Source: Acidobacteriaceae bacterium (GTDB lineage Bacteria > Acidobacteriota > Terriglobia > Terriglobales > Acidobacteriaceae). Taken from it: a DNA stretch of 29,929 nt. Shown here piece after piece: positions 1 through 8,282 of this stretch. Under the pieces are notes generated by a model that worked only from the letters and a program-made list of their open reading frames with translations, had not been told where the DNA came from and made no database searches. A program made the translations under genes and the position numbers. Every line of letters begins with the position of its first letter. Position 1 is the first letter of the stretch. Location: the NCBI GenBank assembly GCA_030042915.1, contig JASHYS010000428.1, positions 1 through 29,929 on the forward strand, read 5' to 3'.

Positions 1-363
1 CCCGGTAGCCGCGGCCATGCCGGCGTTGACGGCGACCGCTTTGCCGCCGTGCTCCGTGAGCACGATGGTTTTTATGCGCGGGTCACGCTGCCGGCCCAGG
101 ATTTCTGCTGTGCCGTCGCTAGAACCATCGGAGACAAGGATGATCTCCTTCACATTGGGATAGTCAAGGCTCAGAAGATGCCGGATCTTGCCGGGAAGAA
201 GCGCTGCCCCGTTATGAACGGCGAGCACAACACTCACGCTGGGAGTCATTGGGCTGGAACGCCAGGAGCGAGGGCGCAGCCGTGCCAGGACCCACATGGC
301 TACCGGATACCCAAGGTAGGTGTAGAAGATCCCTGCCAGCGAAATCCAGAATACGAACTTCAT
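1..363 (-). CDS. Family 2 glycosyltransferase (N-terminal part, cut by the left edge)
   Basis: Reading the minus strand from an ATG at 363 gives an open frame of 121 codons that runs off the window. It starts with a hydrophobic membrane segment (about residues 3-27, MKFVFWISLAGIFYTYLGYP) and continues into a GT-A fold start: PSVSVVLAVHNGA, then IILVSDGSSDGTAEIL, which is the nucleotide-sugar-binding DGSxDGT motif of family GT2. The ATG overlaps the stop of the upstream sugar transferase gene (ATGA), so the two are probably translationally coupled. In EPS operons such proteins add a sugar from a nucleotide donor to the lipid-linked acceptor at the inner membrane. Acceptor and donor cannot be told. 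The catalytic C-terminal half is outside the window. Confidence 0.88.
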   Translation of the reverse strand, partial: MKFVFWISLAGIFYTYLGYPVAMWVLARLRPRSWRSSPMTPSVSVVLAVHNGAALLPGKIRHLLSLDYPNVKEIILVSDGSSDGTAEILGRQRDPRIKTIVLTEHGGKAVAVNAGMAAATG

Positions 364-1736
364 TGGGCACCCCGGCGCAGAATGATGGTTTTGATGGTCT
401 CGAACATGATCAGCAGATCGAGGCCGAGCGACAGGTGCTTGATGTAGTAAAGATCGTATTCCAGTTTGTGCTTGGTCTCTTCAATGCTTGCGCCGTATTT
501 GTACCGCACCTGCGCCCACCCCGTAATCCCGGGGCGGATCATGTGCCGGAACTCGTAATACGGAATCTTGCTCGACAGCATCTCAACAAACTCCGGCCGT
601 TCCGGACGCGGGCCCACAAAGCCCATCTCTCCGCGCAACACGTTCCATAGCTGCGGAATTTCGTCTAGCCGCGTCATGCGCATCCACTTGCCCAGCTTGG
701 TGATGCGAGGATCGTCCTGGGTTGCCCACACCGCCCCATTGGCTTCGGCGTCCTGGCGCATGGTCCGGAACTTGATCACCGAGTAATGGCGCCCGCCCAA
801 TCCCACCCGGGTCTGCCGGAAGAAGATGGGTCCGGGTGAAGAAAGACGTATCGCCACCATGAGAATGGGAATGATGGGCAGGCAGATGACCAGGGCGATA
901 AAGGAAACCAGGATGGAGACAATGCGCCGCGTAATCTGGTGAAATGCCTTCACATTGAAGCCATGAGTGAAGATGAGGCTGCTGGGATGAAGACCGTCGA
1001 GCGACAGCTTGCCGAGCAAGCGCTCCATGACGAAGCTCGCATCTTCGACCACTACTCCGCGCAGCCTCAGATTCAGCAGCTCCTGCACGGGCAGTGCTCC
1101 GCGGCGATCTTCCATGGCCACAATCACACGGTCAACGCTGAGCTTGGGCTGGCAAAATCCACGCAGGTCCGCGGCAAAGTGTTCCAGATCACCGCGCGAG
1201 TCGTTTGCGCTGCCCTGTCCCTCCAGTACCTTCATCCCGGCATCGCGGCGGGAACGCAGAATATCCACCACCGCGCGCGCCCGTTCGCCATTTCCCACCA
1301 CATACACCCGCTGGCAGAACATGGGGAGGTGAATGATGCGCTCGTACGCCGATCGCCAGGGTACGAGAGCAAGGGTCATAATCGAAACGCCGGCGACCAG
1401 AACGTTCGGTCCGATGTCAATGCCGGGGAATACATAAACCACGCCGGCCAGGGCGAACGATAAAACACTCAGAACCAACAGCAGCCGGAAGTAGATCTCC
1501 CAGCGCCCTGAAACCCGTTGCGGCTCGTACAGATCAAAGTAATAGGAAAGAAGCAGGGTGAAGATCGTGATGCAGCCGATCTTCACTAGCCCATTTTGGT
1601 AGACCAGCGTGGGATAGGCATCGGGCCCGATCATGTAAGTGGTGGCGAGCAAGAACGAACCACATACGATCAGCGCTTCGCAAAACAGCAACAGCAGCGT
1701 CCGGGTTGGATAATAAACATTGAAAAGTCGAATCAT
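360..1736 (-). CDS. Polyprenyl-phosphate glycosylphosphotransferase, XrtA/PEP-CTERM EPS type
   Basis: This 458-residue inner-membrane enzyme starts EPS repeat-unit synthesis by moving a sugar-1-phosphate onto undecaprenyl phosphate. The N-terminal half has several hydrophobic segments (about residues 13-130) and a Rossmann-like stretch (VYVVGNGERARAVVDIL, near 145-160). The C-terminal third is the bacterial sugar transferase domain: a hydrophobic hairpin near 275-295, then FFRQTRVG, IKFRTM, the RLDEIPQLWNVLRGEM core with the catalytic Asp-Glu, VGPRPE and RPGITGWAQV. The opening MIRLFN and the overall length resemble the EpsB-2 type (TIGR03013) that goes with PEP-CTERM systems; this is from memory. 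A GGGA ribosome-binding site precedes the ATG, 20 bp after the kinase gene. Confidence 0.93.
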   Translation of the reverse strand: MIRLFNVYYPTRTLLLLFCEALIVCGSFLLATTYMIGPDAYPTLVYQNGLVKIGCITIFTLLLSYYFDLYEPQRVSGRWEIYFRLLLVLSVLSFALAGVVYVFPGIDIGPNVLVAGVSIMTLALVPWRSAYERIIHLPMFCQRVYVVGNGERARAVVDILRSRRDAGMKVLEGQGSANDSRGDLEHFAADLRGFCQPKLSVDRVIVAMEDRRGALPVQELLNLRLRGVVVEDASFVMERLLGKLSLDGLHPSSLIFTHGFNVKAFHQITRRIVSILVSFIALVICLPIIPILMVAIRLSSPGPIFFRQTRVGLGGRHYSVIKFRTMRQDAEANGAVWATQDDPRITKLGKWMRMTRLDEIPQLWNVLRGEMGFVGPRPERPEFVEMLSSKIPYYEFRHMIRPGITGWAQVRYKYGASIEETKHKLEYDLYYIKHLSLGLDLLIMFETIKTIILRRGAQ

Positions 1737-1756
1737 TTTGGGTCCCTGCTACCCTT

Positions 1757-2665
1757 TCATGCGTTTGCATGGTCCTTGGTTGCAGAATCTCTGTAGTAGT
1801 AATTGTTGTAGTTGTAATAAGACTTACGGCGCGGCGCGTCCTTGACGTCGTTCAGCACAAAACCCAGGATGCGCGAGTTGTGGAAGCTGGACTGTGCGCG
1901 CTGTGCAACTTCGAACGAAGTGCTTCCCCCGCGCGCCACAAGCAATACGGCATCTGCCACCTGCGCAAGTTCCACCGCGTCAACAACCGCCAGAACCGGC
2001 GGAGAGTCGATCAAAATCCAGTCGAAGTGCGGCGAAACTGCATCAACGAGTTCCTTGAAACGGTGATTGGCAATCAGCTCTGAAGAGCCGTCTTCGGCTT
2101 TGCCGGCCGAGATAAACGTCAGGTTCGCAAAAGCTTCGGCGCCGGAGCCTGCGGCCGTCTTAGGCGCAGGCGGGCGCTGCATGATCATGCTCAATCCCGC
2201 CCTGCCCGACAGGTAATCCGACAGGCCCACTTCGTTGGAAGCGCCCAGCATGGTGTGCAGCGAGGAACGGCGCAAATCGCCATCGATGAGCAGAATCTTG
2301 TTGATGCCGCTACGTGCCAGGCTTACTGCAAGGTTGCATGTCACAAAGCTCTTGCCTTCCGCAGGCAGACCGCTCGAAATCAGGAGTGTCTTCAGCGGAG
2401 CTTCGTAGCGAGCCTGGTAAATGCGTGAACGAAGAGCACGGAACTGCTCGACACTTACCCCCCGCTCGGCAAGCGTCGGCAGAGCAGTCAGTGACGGTTG
2501 CCAGGCCTTCTCTTGTACCCGCTCGTATGCAAACTCGCCGGCCGCAGAGGGAAGTTCCGCAACTTCAGCCAGCGGCGCGGGCTCGGCGATAATGTCCCCG
2601 CCCGGCGCCGGCGCGACCTTTCGTTCGCGGTCTGCTCTTTGAAGTGCTTCGTAAATACGGCTCAT
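1757..2665 (-). CDS. CpsD/CapB-type bacterial tyrosine kinase
   Basis: This cytoplasmic autokinase works with the Wzz protein encoded two genes upstream to control polymerisation and export. It opens with MSRIYEALQRADRE, typical of this family. A Walker A motif lies near residue 100 (GLPAEGKSFVTCNLA), followed by Walker A' (ILLIDGDLRRSSLH) and Walker B (WILIDSPPVL). The C-terminus carries a tyrosine cluster (SYYNYNNYYYRDS), the usual autophosphorylation tail. The family acts in trans with a Wzz/GumC partner or is fused to it; here it is separate. The gene begins 13 bp after the ATPase gene, with an AGAGG ribosome-binding site. Its 302 residues are normal for the stand-alone form. Confidence 0.93.
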   Translation of the reverse strand: MSRIYEALQRADRERKVAPAPGGDIIAEPAPLAEVAELPSAAGEFAYERVQEKAWQPSLTALPTLAERGVSVEQFRALRSRIYQARYEAPLKTLLISSGLPAEGKSFVTCNLAVSLARSGINKILLIDGDLRRSSLHTMLGASNEVGLSDYLSGRAGLSMIMQRPPAPKTAAGSGAEAFANLTFISAGKAEDGSSELIANHRFKELVDAVSPHFDWILIDSPPVLAVVDAVELAQVADAVLLVARGGSTSFEVAQRAQSSFHNSRILGFVLNDVKDAPRRKSYYNYNNYYYRDSATKDHANA

Positions 2666-2678
2666 ATCTAAACGCCTC

Positions 2679-3755
2679 TCATGGTGTCGGTAGAGTTTGC
2701 GACTCGCGGACCGGCTTGGAAGACGTCACCGGCAACTCGTTCTCAGCCAGCGGTGACTCCTCAAGTTCGAATTTGACTGCGGGAGATTTAAAAAAGTGCG
2801 AAGGAATCTCCTCCATGTCAGGGTGCGCACGCCTTTGGTTGGCGAAAGACCGCCGCTCCAAGTCGAGATCGGCCTCGGATGCCTCGGAAGCCCGCAGAGC
2901 ATTTGCTATCGCACCCGGCATTGCGCCCTCTGAAAGAACAAAAGGTTCCTTGTCCAGATCCAGTTCCGCGCTGACCGATTCCACAATTCGTCCCGGGATG
3001 TGCTTGGATTGTTCCACGTAAGCCGAGATCATCGCGTGTTCGCAAATAAGATTGATGACGCGAGGGATGCCTTGCGAGTAGCGGTACACAAGCTCTCCCG
3101 CTTCGGCAGAAAACACTGGCTCGGTCGCTCCGGCGATGCGAAGTCTTTCGGCGATATAAGCCTGCGTCTGCTCCGAAGTCAACGCGCGCGTCTTGCACCA
3201 TAACGCAACGCGCTGGCGGAGCTGCCGCACCTTGGGGTCGCGCAATGTGTTTTCCAGCTCCGGCTGGCCCGAAAGCACGATCTGCAACAATTTTTCCGAT
3301 GACGTTTCCAGGTTGGTCAACAGGCGGATCTCTTCCAGCAGTTCACCGGAGAGATTCTGGGCCTCGTCAACCACGATCACGCACAGTCCATGATTGCGAT
3401 AACGCTCAATCAGCCAATGGTTCAGCTGCTGCAACATGCCCGACTTGGTCCGCGTCGTCGGCGTCACGCCAAAGTCGATGAGAACGAATTCAAGGAAGTC
3501 GAGCACATCGAGCCGGGGGTTGAAAACGAAGGCAGACGAAACGCGATCGTTGGCAAACGTACCCAGAACTGTCTTGAGAAGAGTGGTTTTCCCGGTTCCC
3601 ACCTCACCGGTCATCACCACGAAACCCTTGCGCGCCGCAATGCCGTACTGCAGGCAGGCGAGCGCCTCCCGAATCTGCGGCATCAGGTACAAAAACCGCG
3701 GATCGGGGCTGCACCCGAATGGGAAGTCGCGAAGCGCGAAAAAGGATTTGTACAT
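2679..3755 (-). CDS. ExeA-like AAA ATPase of the PEP-CTERM/XrtA EPS cluster
   Basis: This is a 358-residue P-loop ATPase. The start MYKSFFALRDFPFGCSPDP is characteristic of ExeA/GspA-like ATPases, and of the TIGR03015 group that sits in PEP-CTERM EPS operons. Walker A is GEVGTGKTTL (about residues 51-60) and Walker B is LCVIVVDEAQNL (about 126-137). The AAA lid follows (LEEIRLLTNLE, then the RQRVALWCKT region). The last 90 residues are low-complexity and acidic (LDLERRSFANQRR, FELEESPLAENELP) and are probably disordered. No membrane segment is visible. Its exact job in EPS export is not established; it may power assembly or regulate the kinase. The start codon lies 2 bp after the Wzz stop, with a GAGGA ribosome-binding site inside the Wzz gene. 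Confidence 0.9.
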   Translation of the reverse strand: MYKSFFALRDFPFGCSPDPRFLYLMPQIREALACLQYGIAARKGFVVMTGEVGTGKTTLLKTVLGTFANDRVSSAFVFNPRLDVLDFLEFVLIDFGVTPTTRTKSGMLQQLNHWLIERYRNHGLCVIVVDEAQNLSGELLEEIRLLTNLETSSEKLLQIVLSGQPELENTLRDPKVRQLRQRVALWCKTRALTSEQTQAYIAERLRIAGATEPVFSAEAGELVYRYSQGIPRVINLICEHAMISAYVEQSKHIPGRIVESVSAELDLDKEPFVLSEGAMPGAIANALRASEASEADLDLERRSFANQRRAHPDMEEIPSHFFKSPAVKFELEESPLAENELPVTSSKPVRESQTLPTP

Positions 3756-3757
3756 GA

Positions 3758-5281
3758 TTAGGTCCTCACGCCTTCCATAGATTCGGCGGACTGCACGAAA
3801 TTGATCTCCCGCTTCTTGCTTCCATTGCCCGCGGCCAGTTCCTCAATGCGCGAGATGGTGGCCAGCGTCGGCAGCTTGGTGAAGGCCCAAATGTCCTTCT
3901 CATTGCGCAACGATTTATCGTGATATTCCAAAAATCCGGCTAGAGCCAGGCCCAGAATCAGACCGCCTACAAGCCCACCCACCTCGAACATGAGGTGGTT
4001 GGGAAAGCTTGCTGCTTCGGGAAGATTGGGCGGGTCGACTATGCGGAACTGCTCGCCCTGCTGACGCTGCTCCAGCGCGGTCGCCATCGACGACTCGTTC
4101 ATCTTGGCCAGCAAGCCGTTGTAAAACTGCAGAGCCGTCTCGTGATCGCGGGTGATCTCCTTGTACTCTTCCTCGACCCGCGGCGAAGATTCGATCCGGG
4201 ACTCGTAGGTGCGGATCTCTTCCTCGATGCGAACCTGCTGCTGCTTCTCATCCGCCATGGATTGCTGCGCGGCGCGTAGCTGCGCCTTCAGTTGCTGCAG
4301 TTGAGGAGAATCGGGCTGGCTCGCCGCCGCGGCCGGCGCCTGCTGCGGCGACTGCGCAATCTCTGCCCTGAGATCAGCGATTTTGCGCGAGATCGCAACC
4401 ACGTCAGGATAGTCGGGGGTATATTGCGCATCCAGAATTTTCTTCTGGTTGATCAAGTCCTGGAGCTCTTTCTTGCGCTCGTCCTCGGCCACAGCCGCCT
4501 GGGCAGGAATCGAGTCATTTTGCGTCTGCTGCGAAATCATCGCCTGGAGAAAAGTGACGTTCTGCTGCATGCGGCTCAGTGCTTCCGTGGCCGCATTCAT
4601 CTGCGTCATCAGCGCCTGAAGATTGCTGTTATTCGAAGTTTCCTGATCGGGAAGCATCCCGAAATGCTGTTGCTGAAACGCCGCCAGCTTGGCATCCTGC
4701 TCGTCCAAAGTCTTCTTGGCATCGTCCAGCTGCTGCTTCAGAAAATCCGTGGTGCCTTGTGCGGTCTGTTCGCGCTCCTGCAGGTTGTCAACCACGAACA
4801 GCGAGGTGATTTTGCCGCAGACGTCCTGAGCGACATGTGGATTTCCCGCAGTGAATGTAAGGTAGAAGCCGGGCATGCCGCCGCGCCCCGACGGGATGGG
4901 CTTGATCCCGATGGCTTTTTGCGTCATGGCGACGCGGTCGTCCATGTCGTATTCTTTCTTGCCGAAGAGATGGAAGCGCTTGCTCCCGAACAGGTCGTAT
5001 TGCTCGATGATCGGCTGCAGGCGCGTGCGGCTCAGGATCTGCTCTTTCAGCGAAGCCAAGCGCTGTTCCAGGTCTTCGGTGATGACCGGCTTCACATACT
5101 CTTCGGGAACCTGCGGCCGCTCGATGAGCACGAACGTTTGGGATTTAAACTGCGGAGGGATCACGCGAGCCAGCACGGCGGCCACAACGGATAAGCCGAT
5201 TGCGCAGCCTACGATGAGCCAGAACCGCCGCCTGAGAATGCCGGTGTAATCTTCCAATGTCAATTCACGATGCCCGAGCAT
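3758..5281 (-). CDS. Wzz/GumC-type polysaccharide chain-length determinant
   Basis: This is an inner-membrane co-polymerase (507 residues from the chosen start) that sets chain length and links polymerisation to the outer-membrane channel. A first membrane helix lies at about residues 20-42 (FWLIVGCAIGLSVVAAVLARV) and a second near 425-447 (GGLVGGLILGLALAGFLEY). Between them is a long periplasmic part rich in Gln, Glu and Lys heptads with coiled-coil character (LKQQLDDAKKTLDEQDAKL; LKAQLRAAQQSMADEKQQQ). A proline-rich DPPNLPEAASFPN segment precedes the second helix, as in this family. I chose the ATG at 5281 over an upstream in-frame start because AAGGAG lies 7 nt before it and the upstream codons overlap the previous gene. 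There is no fused kinase domain; the kinase is separate. Confidence 0.92.
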   Translation of the reverse strand: MLGHRELTLEDYTGILRRRFWLIVGCAIGLSVVAAVLARVIPPQFKSQTFVLIERPQVPEEYVKPVITEDLEQRLASLKEQILSRTRLQPIIEQYDLFGSKRFHLFGKKEYDMDDRVAMTQKAIGIKPIPSGRGGMPGFYLTFTAGNPHVAQDVCGKITSLFVVDNLQEREQTAQGTTDFLKQQLDDAKKTLDEQDAKLAAFQQQHFGMLPDQETSNNSNLQALMTQMNAATEALSRMQQNVTFLQAMISQQTQNDSIPAQAAVAEDERKKELQDLINQKKILDAQYTPDYPDVVAISRKIADLRAEIAQSPQQAPAAAASQPDSPQLQQLKAQLRAAQQSMADEKQQQVRIEEEIRTYESRIESSPRVEEEYKEITRDHETALQFYNGLLAKMNESSMATALEQRQQGEQFRIVDPPNLPEAASFPNHLMFEVGGLVGGLILGLALAGFLEYHDKSLRNEKDIWAFTKLPTLATISRIEELAAGNGSKKREINFVQSAESMEGVRT

Positions 5282-5297
5282 AGAACTCCTTGATCCC

Positions 5298-6590
5298 TTA
5301 TTGGTTCGACCGATATTGCCGCGGAGCAAATGCAAGACTGAAGCTGACGCTGTGATATAGCCCGTTCAGAACGTTCCCTTGAGGCGCCGCTCCTGTGAGA
5401 AGGGACGTCTGATCGACAGCCGCATAATTCGCAGAGAAGTTGACATACCGGCCGATATTCTGAGAGAACTGTGCTCCGCCGCTTACGGCATCCGCGGTTC
5501 CATCTGCGGTCTGCACTGCGGCGAAGCGGAAGAACCCTCCGGTAAGTCCAACCGATGTTTGTCTGCCGAACCTGTGCGAGAAATTTCCCTTGACTGAATC
5601 AACCACCGCCGCGGCTAAATAGCCTGAGCTTGATTCCACTCCACGGTCATACGTCAAGCTCAGACTTCCCATGCGGAACGTACCGAGGGCTGCCGCATTG
5701 ACCATTGCCGTTGTAACCGGCGGCGCAATCGCGCTGTTTGAGCTGTTGATCCATTGTGGCCCGGCCTCTACGCTGACCGTGATCTGACGGGTCCATGAGT
5801 ACCGAAAGCCGATGGGCACGGAATTGATGTTGTAGCTGCCCGCCGTGTCGTTGGAATAGGCTGATGCGCCAAAGCTGAAGTGAGAAAACTCAAACTGCCC
5901 GACAAGGGCGGTGCGCGCGCTCAGGTTGCGCGTAATCCCCGCGTTCGCCAGCTCGCCGCTGGTATTCAGACCGCCGCCATTCGGGAAGTTAAGAACTTGT
6001 GAGCCCCCGCCAAGGCTGAGCGTCGTCGCCGTGCCAACGCGGTATCCAAATTCTCCCTCGGCAAGATTGTTCACGACGCGCGTATTGATGTCGAGGATGG
6101 TCGCCGCAGTTGAACTCCCCGTTCCCGATCCGCTGATGGGTTCGCCCGTGCCGGCAACTCCCGAAAAGCCAACCGTCGGAGCTTCCGGGTTGTCCTTCAC
6201 GTCGTCGTATGCCAAAACGCTCCAGCGCCCTTGATTGAATGTTTGAGAAAGAACCAAATGATGAAACATTCCGGTTCCCAACGATGGGCCGGCCACGGGC
6301 CAGATGTAACCGCCGATATAGTTCAGTTTGAGCGGGAAGTGCTCGCTTGAATGCGAGTAGTCAAAAGCCCCTGAGGCGATCCCCGTCGATTGGTTGTTCG
6401 CGCTGTTGCTCCCGTAAATGTACGCCGTTTGCGCATAGCGGAACGAATAGTCAAGCAGATTCTGCGTGACGGGTTGGGTGGCCGAGACTCCGGGCAAAAA
6501 GCTCCCACCAGTGGCTTCGGGCTCAACCTGCGCATGCGTCCACGCGGTTGCAATCGCGAACATAACCGCTAAACCAAGGCTCTTTCTCAT
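5298..6590 (-). CDS. Outer-membrane beta-barrel protein of the EPS operon
   Basis: This is a predicted secreted 430-residue protein. It begins with a clear Sec signal peptide (MRKSLGLAVMFAIATAWTHAQ). The rest is made of short alternating polar/hydrophobic strands rich in Ser, Gly, Asn and aromatic residues (such as FSHFSFGASAYS and YNINSVPIGFRYSWTRQITVSVEAGP), ending in YHSVSFSLAFAPRQYRSNQ. That pattern suits an outer-membrane barrel. It sits between the export protein and Wzz, where PEP-CTERM EPS operons carry an uncharacterised barrel (TIGR03016-like). It could help EPS cross the outer membrane or anchor secretin-like export, but that is inference. The start at 6590 is preferred because AGGGGGC stands just before it, 10 bp after the export gene stop. 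I see no enzymatic motif. Confidence 0.8.
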   Translation of the reverse strand: MRKSLGLAVMFAIATAWTHAQVEPEATGGSFLPGVSATQPVTQNLLDYSFRYAQTAYIYGSNSANNQSTGIASGAFDYSHSSEHFPLKLNYIGGYIWPVAGPSLGTGMFHHLVLSQTFNQGRWSVLAYDDVKDNPEAPTVGFSGVAGTGEPISGSGTGSSTAATILDINTRVVNNLAEGEFGYRVGTATTLSLGGGSQVLNFPNGGGLNTSGELANAGITRNLSARTALVGQFEFSHFSFGASAYSNDTAGSYNINSVPIGFRYSWTRQITVSVEAGPQWINSSNSAIAPPVTTAMVNAAALGTFRMGSLSLTYDRGVESSSGYLAAAVVDSVKGNFSHRFGRQTSVGLTGGFFRFAAVQTADGTADAVSGGAQFSQNIGRYVNFSANYAAVDQTSLLTGAAPQGNVLNGLYHSVSFSLAFAPRQYRSNQ

Positions 6591-6600
6591 GCTGCCCCCT

Positions 6601-7230
6601 TCAGGGAACGACAATCGTGTCGCCCGACTTGAGAGCGACGTTCGATTCTTCGCTGCCTTTCAATGCTTCCTTGTAGTGCACGGGGATTCTTTCCTGTTTG
6701 CCGTCTTCCAGGCGCAGAATGTAGATCTTCCCCTTATTTGCGTAGTCGGTTAATCCGCCGGCGGCAGAAATGGCCTCCAGCAGAGTCATGCCCGGCGTCA
6801 AGTCCACCGGTCCTCTTTTCGTGACCTCGCCCAGCAAGTAAACCTTCTTGCTGTTGCTTTGCGTCAGCACCACCGACACGTTCGGATCCTGGATGTACTT
6901 CTTGAGTTTGGTCGTGATTTCATCCGACAATTCCAGCGGAGTCTTGCCGGCCGCCATCAGGTCGCCGAGCAAGGGAATCGAGATTTTTCCGTCCAGGCGC
7001 ACCAGAAGGCTGCCCGACAGCTTGGGATCTTGCCACACCGTAACGGTGATGACATCCGACGGGCCGATTACATAGCTGTCACCAGCTCCAGCTGCAGGCG
7101 GCGGCACGGTGCCCGGGGTGGCCGCGCCCTGCGCCGGGTCGGGCGACGTGGCTGCCTGTTGGGTGTTTTGCGCTGCGCATACCAGGCATGGCAATAAAAA
7201 TGCGAGATGAAGAAGTCCCCTCAGTTTCAT
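6601..7230 (-). CDS. Polysaccharide export protein (Wza/BexD-like)
   Basis: This is an outer-membrane or periplasmic export component of 209 residues. It has a signal peptide (MKLRGLLHLAFLLPCLVCAA) and then a Pro/Ala-rich linker. The poly-export domain follows (YVIGPSDVITVTVWQDPKLSGSLLVRLDGKISIPLLGDL), then a SLBB-like domain (VYLLGEVTKRGPVDLTPGMTLLEAISAAGG) and a closing GDTIVVP. A cysteine lies near the cleavage site, but the residues before it (PC, VC) are poor for a lipobox, so lipoprotein status is doubtful. It is short compared with E. coli Wza (about 380 residues), like the PEP-CTERM export group (TIGR03027-like). The ATG at 7230 overlaps the upstream stop as ATGA, which fixes the start and implies coupling to the regulator gene. 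Confidence 0.92.
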   Translation of the reverse strand: MKLRGLLHLAFLLPCLVCAAQNTQQAATSPDPAQGAATPGTVPPPAAGAGDSYVIGPSDVITVTVWQDPKLSGSLLVRLDGKISIPLLGDLMAAGKTPLELSDEITTKLKKYIQDPNVSVVLTQSNSKKVYLLGEVTKRGPVDLTPGMTLLEAISAAGGLTDYANKGKIYILRLEDGKQERIPVHYKEALKGSEESNVALKSGDTIVVP

Positions 7231-8156
7231 AGCGCCGCCCCACTCCTGTTTTGCATCGGTTCCGCTCCAATCTGCTTGAGCTTGTAAAGCAACGCCTTGT
7301 AACTGATCCCCAGCTCGTCTGCGGCGCGTTTGCGATTGCCTCCCGTGGCCACAAGAACCTCGGAAATCAATTTGCGCTCGATCTGGGTGGAGGCTGCGCG
7401 TGTAGCTTCCTTCAGCGACGGGGGCTTGCGGTGTCCATTCCAATTCATATTTGGTGCCGCCGCCTTCAGCGCAGCCAGTGAAATCGACGGATCGCCTATC
7501 GCTACGAAGGTCTTGATCGCGGTATCAAGTTCGTTCAAGTTTTCCGGCCAGGTGTGTTCCAGCAGGAATCCCATGATTTCCTCGCCCAGCACCGGCTTGG
7601 GGCGATCGAATTGCTTCGCGTAGTGGGTGAGAAGTTCATCGGCAATCAGCAGGATTTCCGATTTCCTGATCCGCAATGGCGAAATCCTGAGCATCACCAC
7701 CGACACCAGGTAATAAAAGTCCTCGCGCATGCGCCAGGCTTTTACTTCCTCCGATAGCTCGCTGCTGGTTCCGCAAATCAGGCGGCTGCCATGTGGGTCC
7801 TGGCCATGAAAATACGTGCCCACGATCAGATCCTGCAGCGAAAGGCTCAGGTCGCCGATCTCCGCCAGATAGATCGTCCCTCTGGCCGAAAATGCCGAAA
7901 CGATTGCGTGCTCATCGGCATCGGCGCTGCGAATCTCCACAAAGGGTCGGCGGCATCGATGCGACTGCGCGTGAATCTGCGCGGCAATCGATCGCTTGCC
8001 CACCCCGCGCTCGCCCACAATCAATACCGGGCAATCGCTCTCGGCGATACATGCGACGGCGCGCTGCATGTGCGCGTCGATATGGCCCGCGGGCCGCGCC
8101 TGCCTCTTGGCAAGCGCGACCGGCAAATTACCGGCTATCGCTACACTCTCAGTCAT
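7227..8156 (-). CDS. Degenerate sigma-54 activator-like protein with Fis-type HTH, no GAFTGA loop
   Basis: This 309-residue protein keeps the layout of an enhancer-binding protein: an AAA domain (about residues 25-225) and a C-terminal Fis-type helix-turn-helix (NRKRAADELGISYKALLYKLKQ). Key parts are gone. Walker A is altered (GERGVGKR, 48-55, against GESGTGKE). Walker B reads TIYLAEIG, with Ala98 where Asp is expected. The distance from Walker A to Walker B is 50 residues, against 71 in both intact activators of this window, so about 21 residues including GAFTGA are missing. The sensor II region reads WPENLNELD instead of WPGNLREL, so its arginine is also lost. It probably cannot remodel sigma-54 polymerase. 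It may bind DNA as a repressor or co-regulator, or join hexamers of the intact activators. It is the first gene of the EPS operon, with a CAGGA ribosome-binding site. Confidence 0.85.
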   Translation of the reverse strand: MTESVAIAGNLPVALAKRQARPAGHIDAHMQRAVACIAESDCPVLIVGERGVGKRSIAAQIHAQSHRCRRPFVEIRSADADEHAIVSAFSARGTIYLAEIGDLSLSLQDLIVGTYFHGQDPHGSRLICGTSSELSEEVKAWRMREDFYYLVSVVMLRISPLRIRKSEILLIADELLTHYAKQFDRPKPVLGEEIMGFLLEHTWPENLNELDTAIKTFVAIGDPSISLAALKAAAPNMNWNGHRKPPSLKEATRAASTQIERKLISEVLVATGGNRKRAADELGISYKALLYKLKQIGAEPMQNRSGAAL

Positions 8157-8185
8157 GTCGAGTCCTGGAACGACATCCTTCCCCT

Positions 8186-8201
8186 AGCAAAGCAGGGTCC
8201 A
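8186..8201 (-). promoter_or_regulatory. Candidate sigma-54 (-24/-12) promoter of the EPS operon
   Basis: On the minus strand this reads TGGACCC-TGCT-TTGCT. It has GG and GC separated by 10 nt and a perfect TTGC(T) -12 box; the -24 box keeps TGG and one later C of TGGCACG. The expected start point (near 8175) leaves a leader of about 19 nt holding the CAGGA ribosome-binding site of the first operon gene. The placement supports it. The match itself was found by eye and could occur by chance. Confidence 0.55.
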
Positions 8202-8282
8202 AACTTGGGACTCCGGCGAGAAACCGATTTCCACGGGTTATATCCCTGTCTGGCAGCGCTATAGGGCATTGGCTGGGCCGCC

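Noticed and set aside
2325..2340. TGCAAGGTTGCA inside the kinase gene as another copy of the palindrome
   Set aside because: The arms are separated by 2 bp instead of 4, and it is in coding sequence with no promoter nearby.
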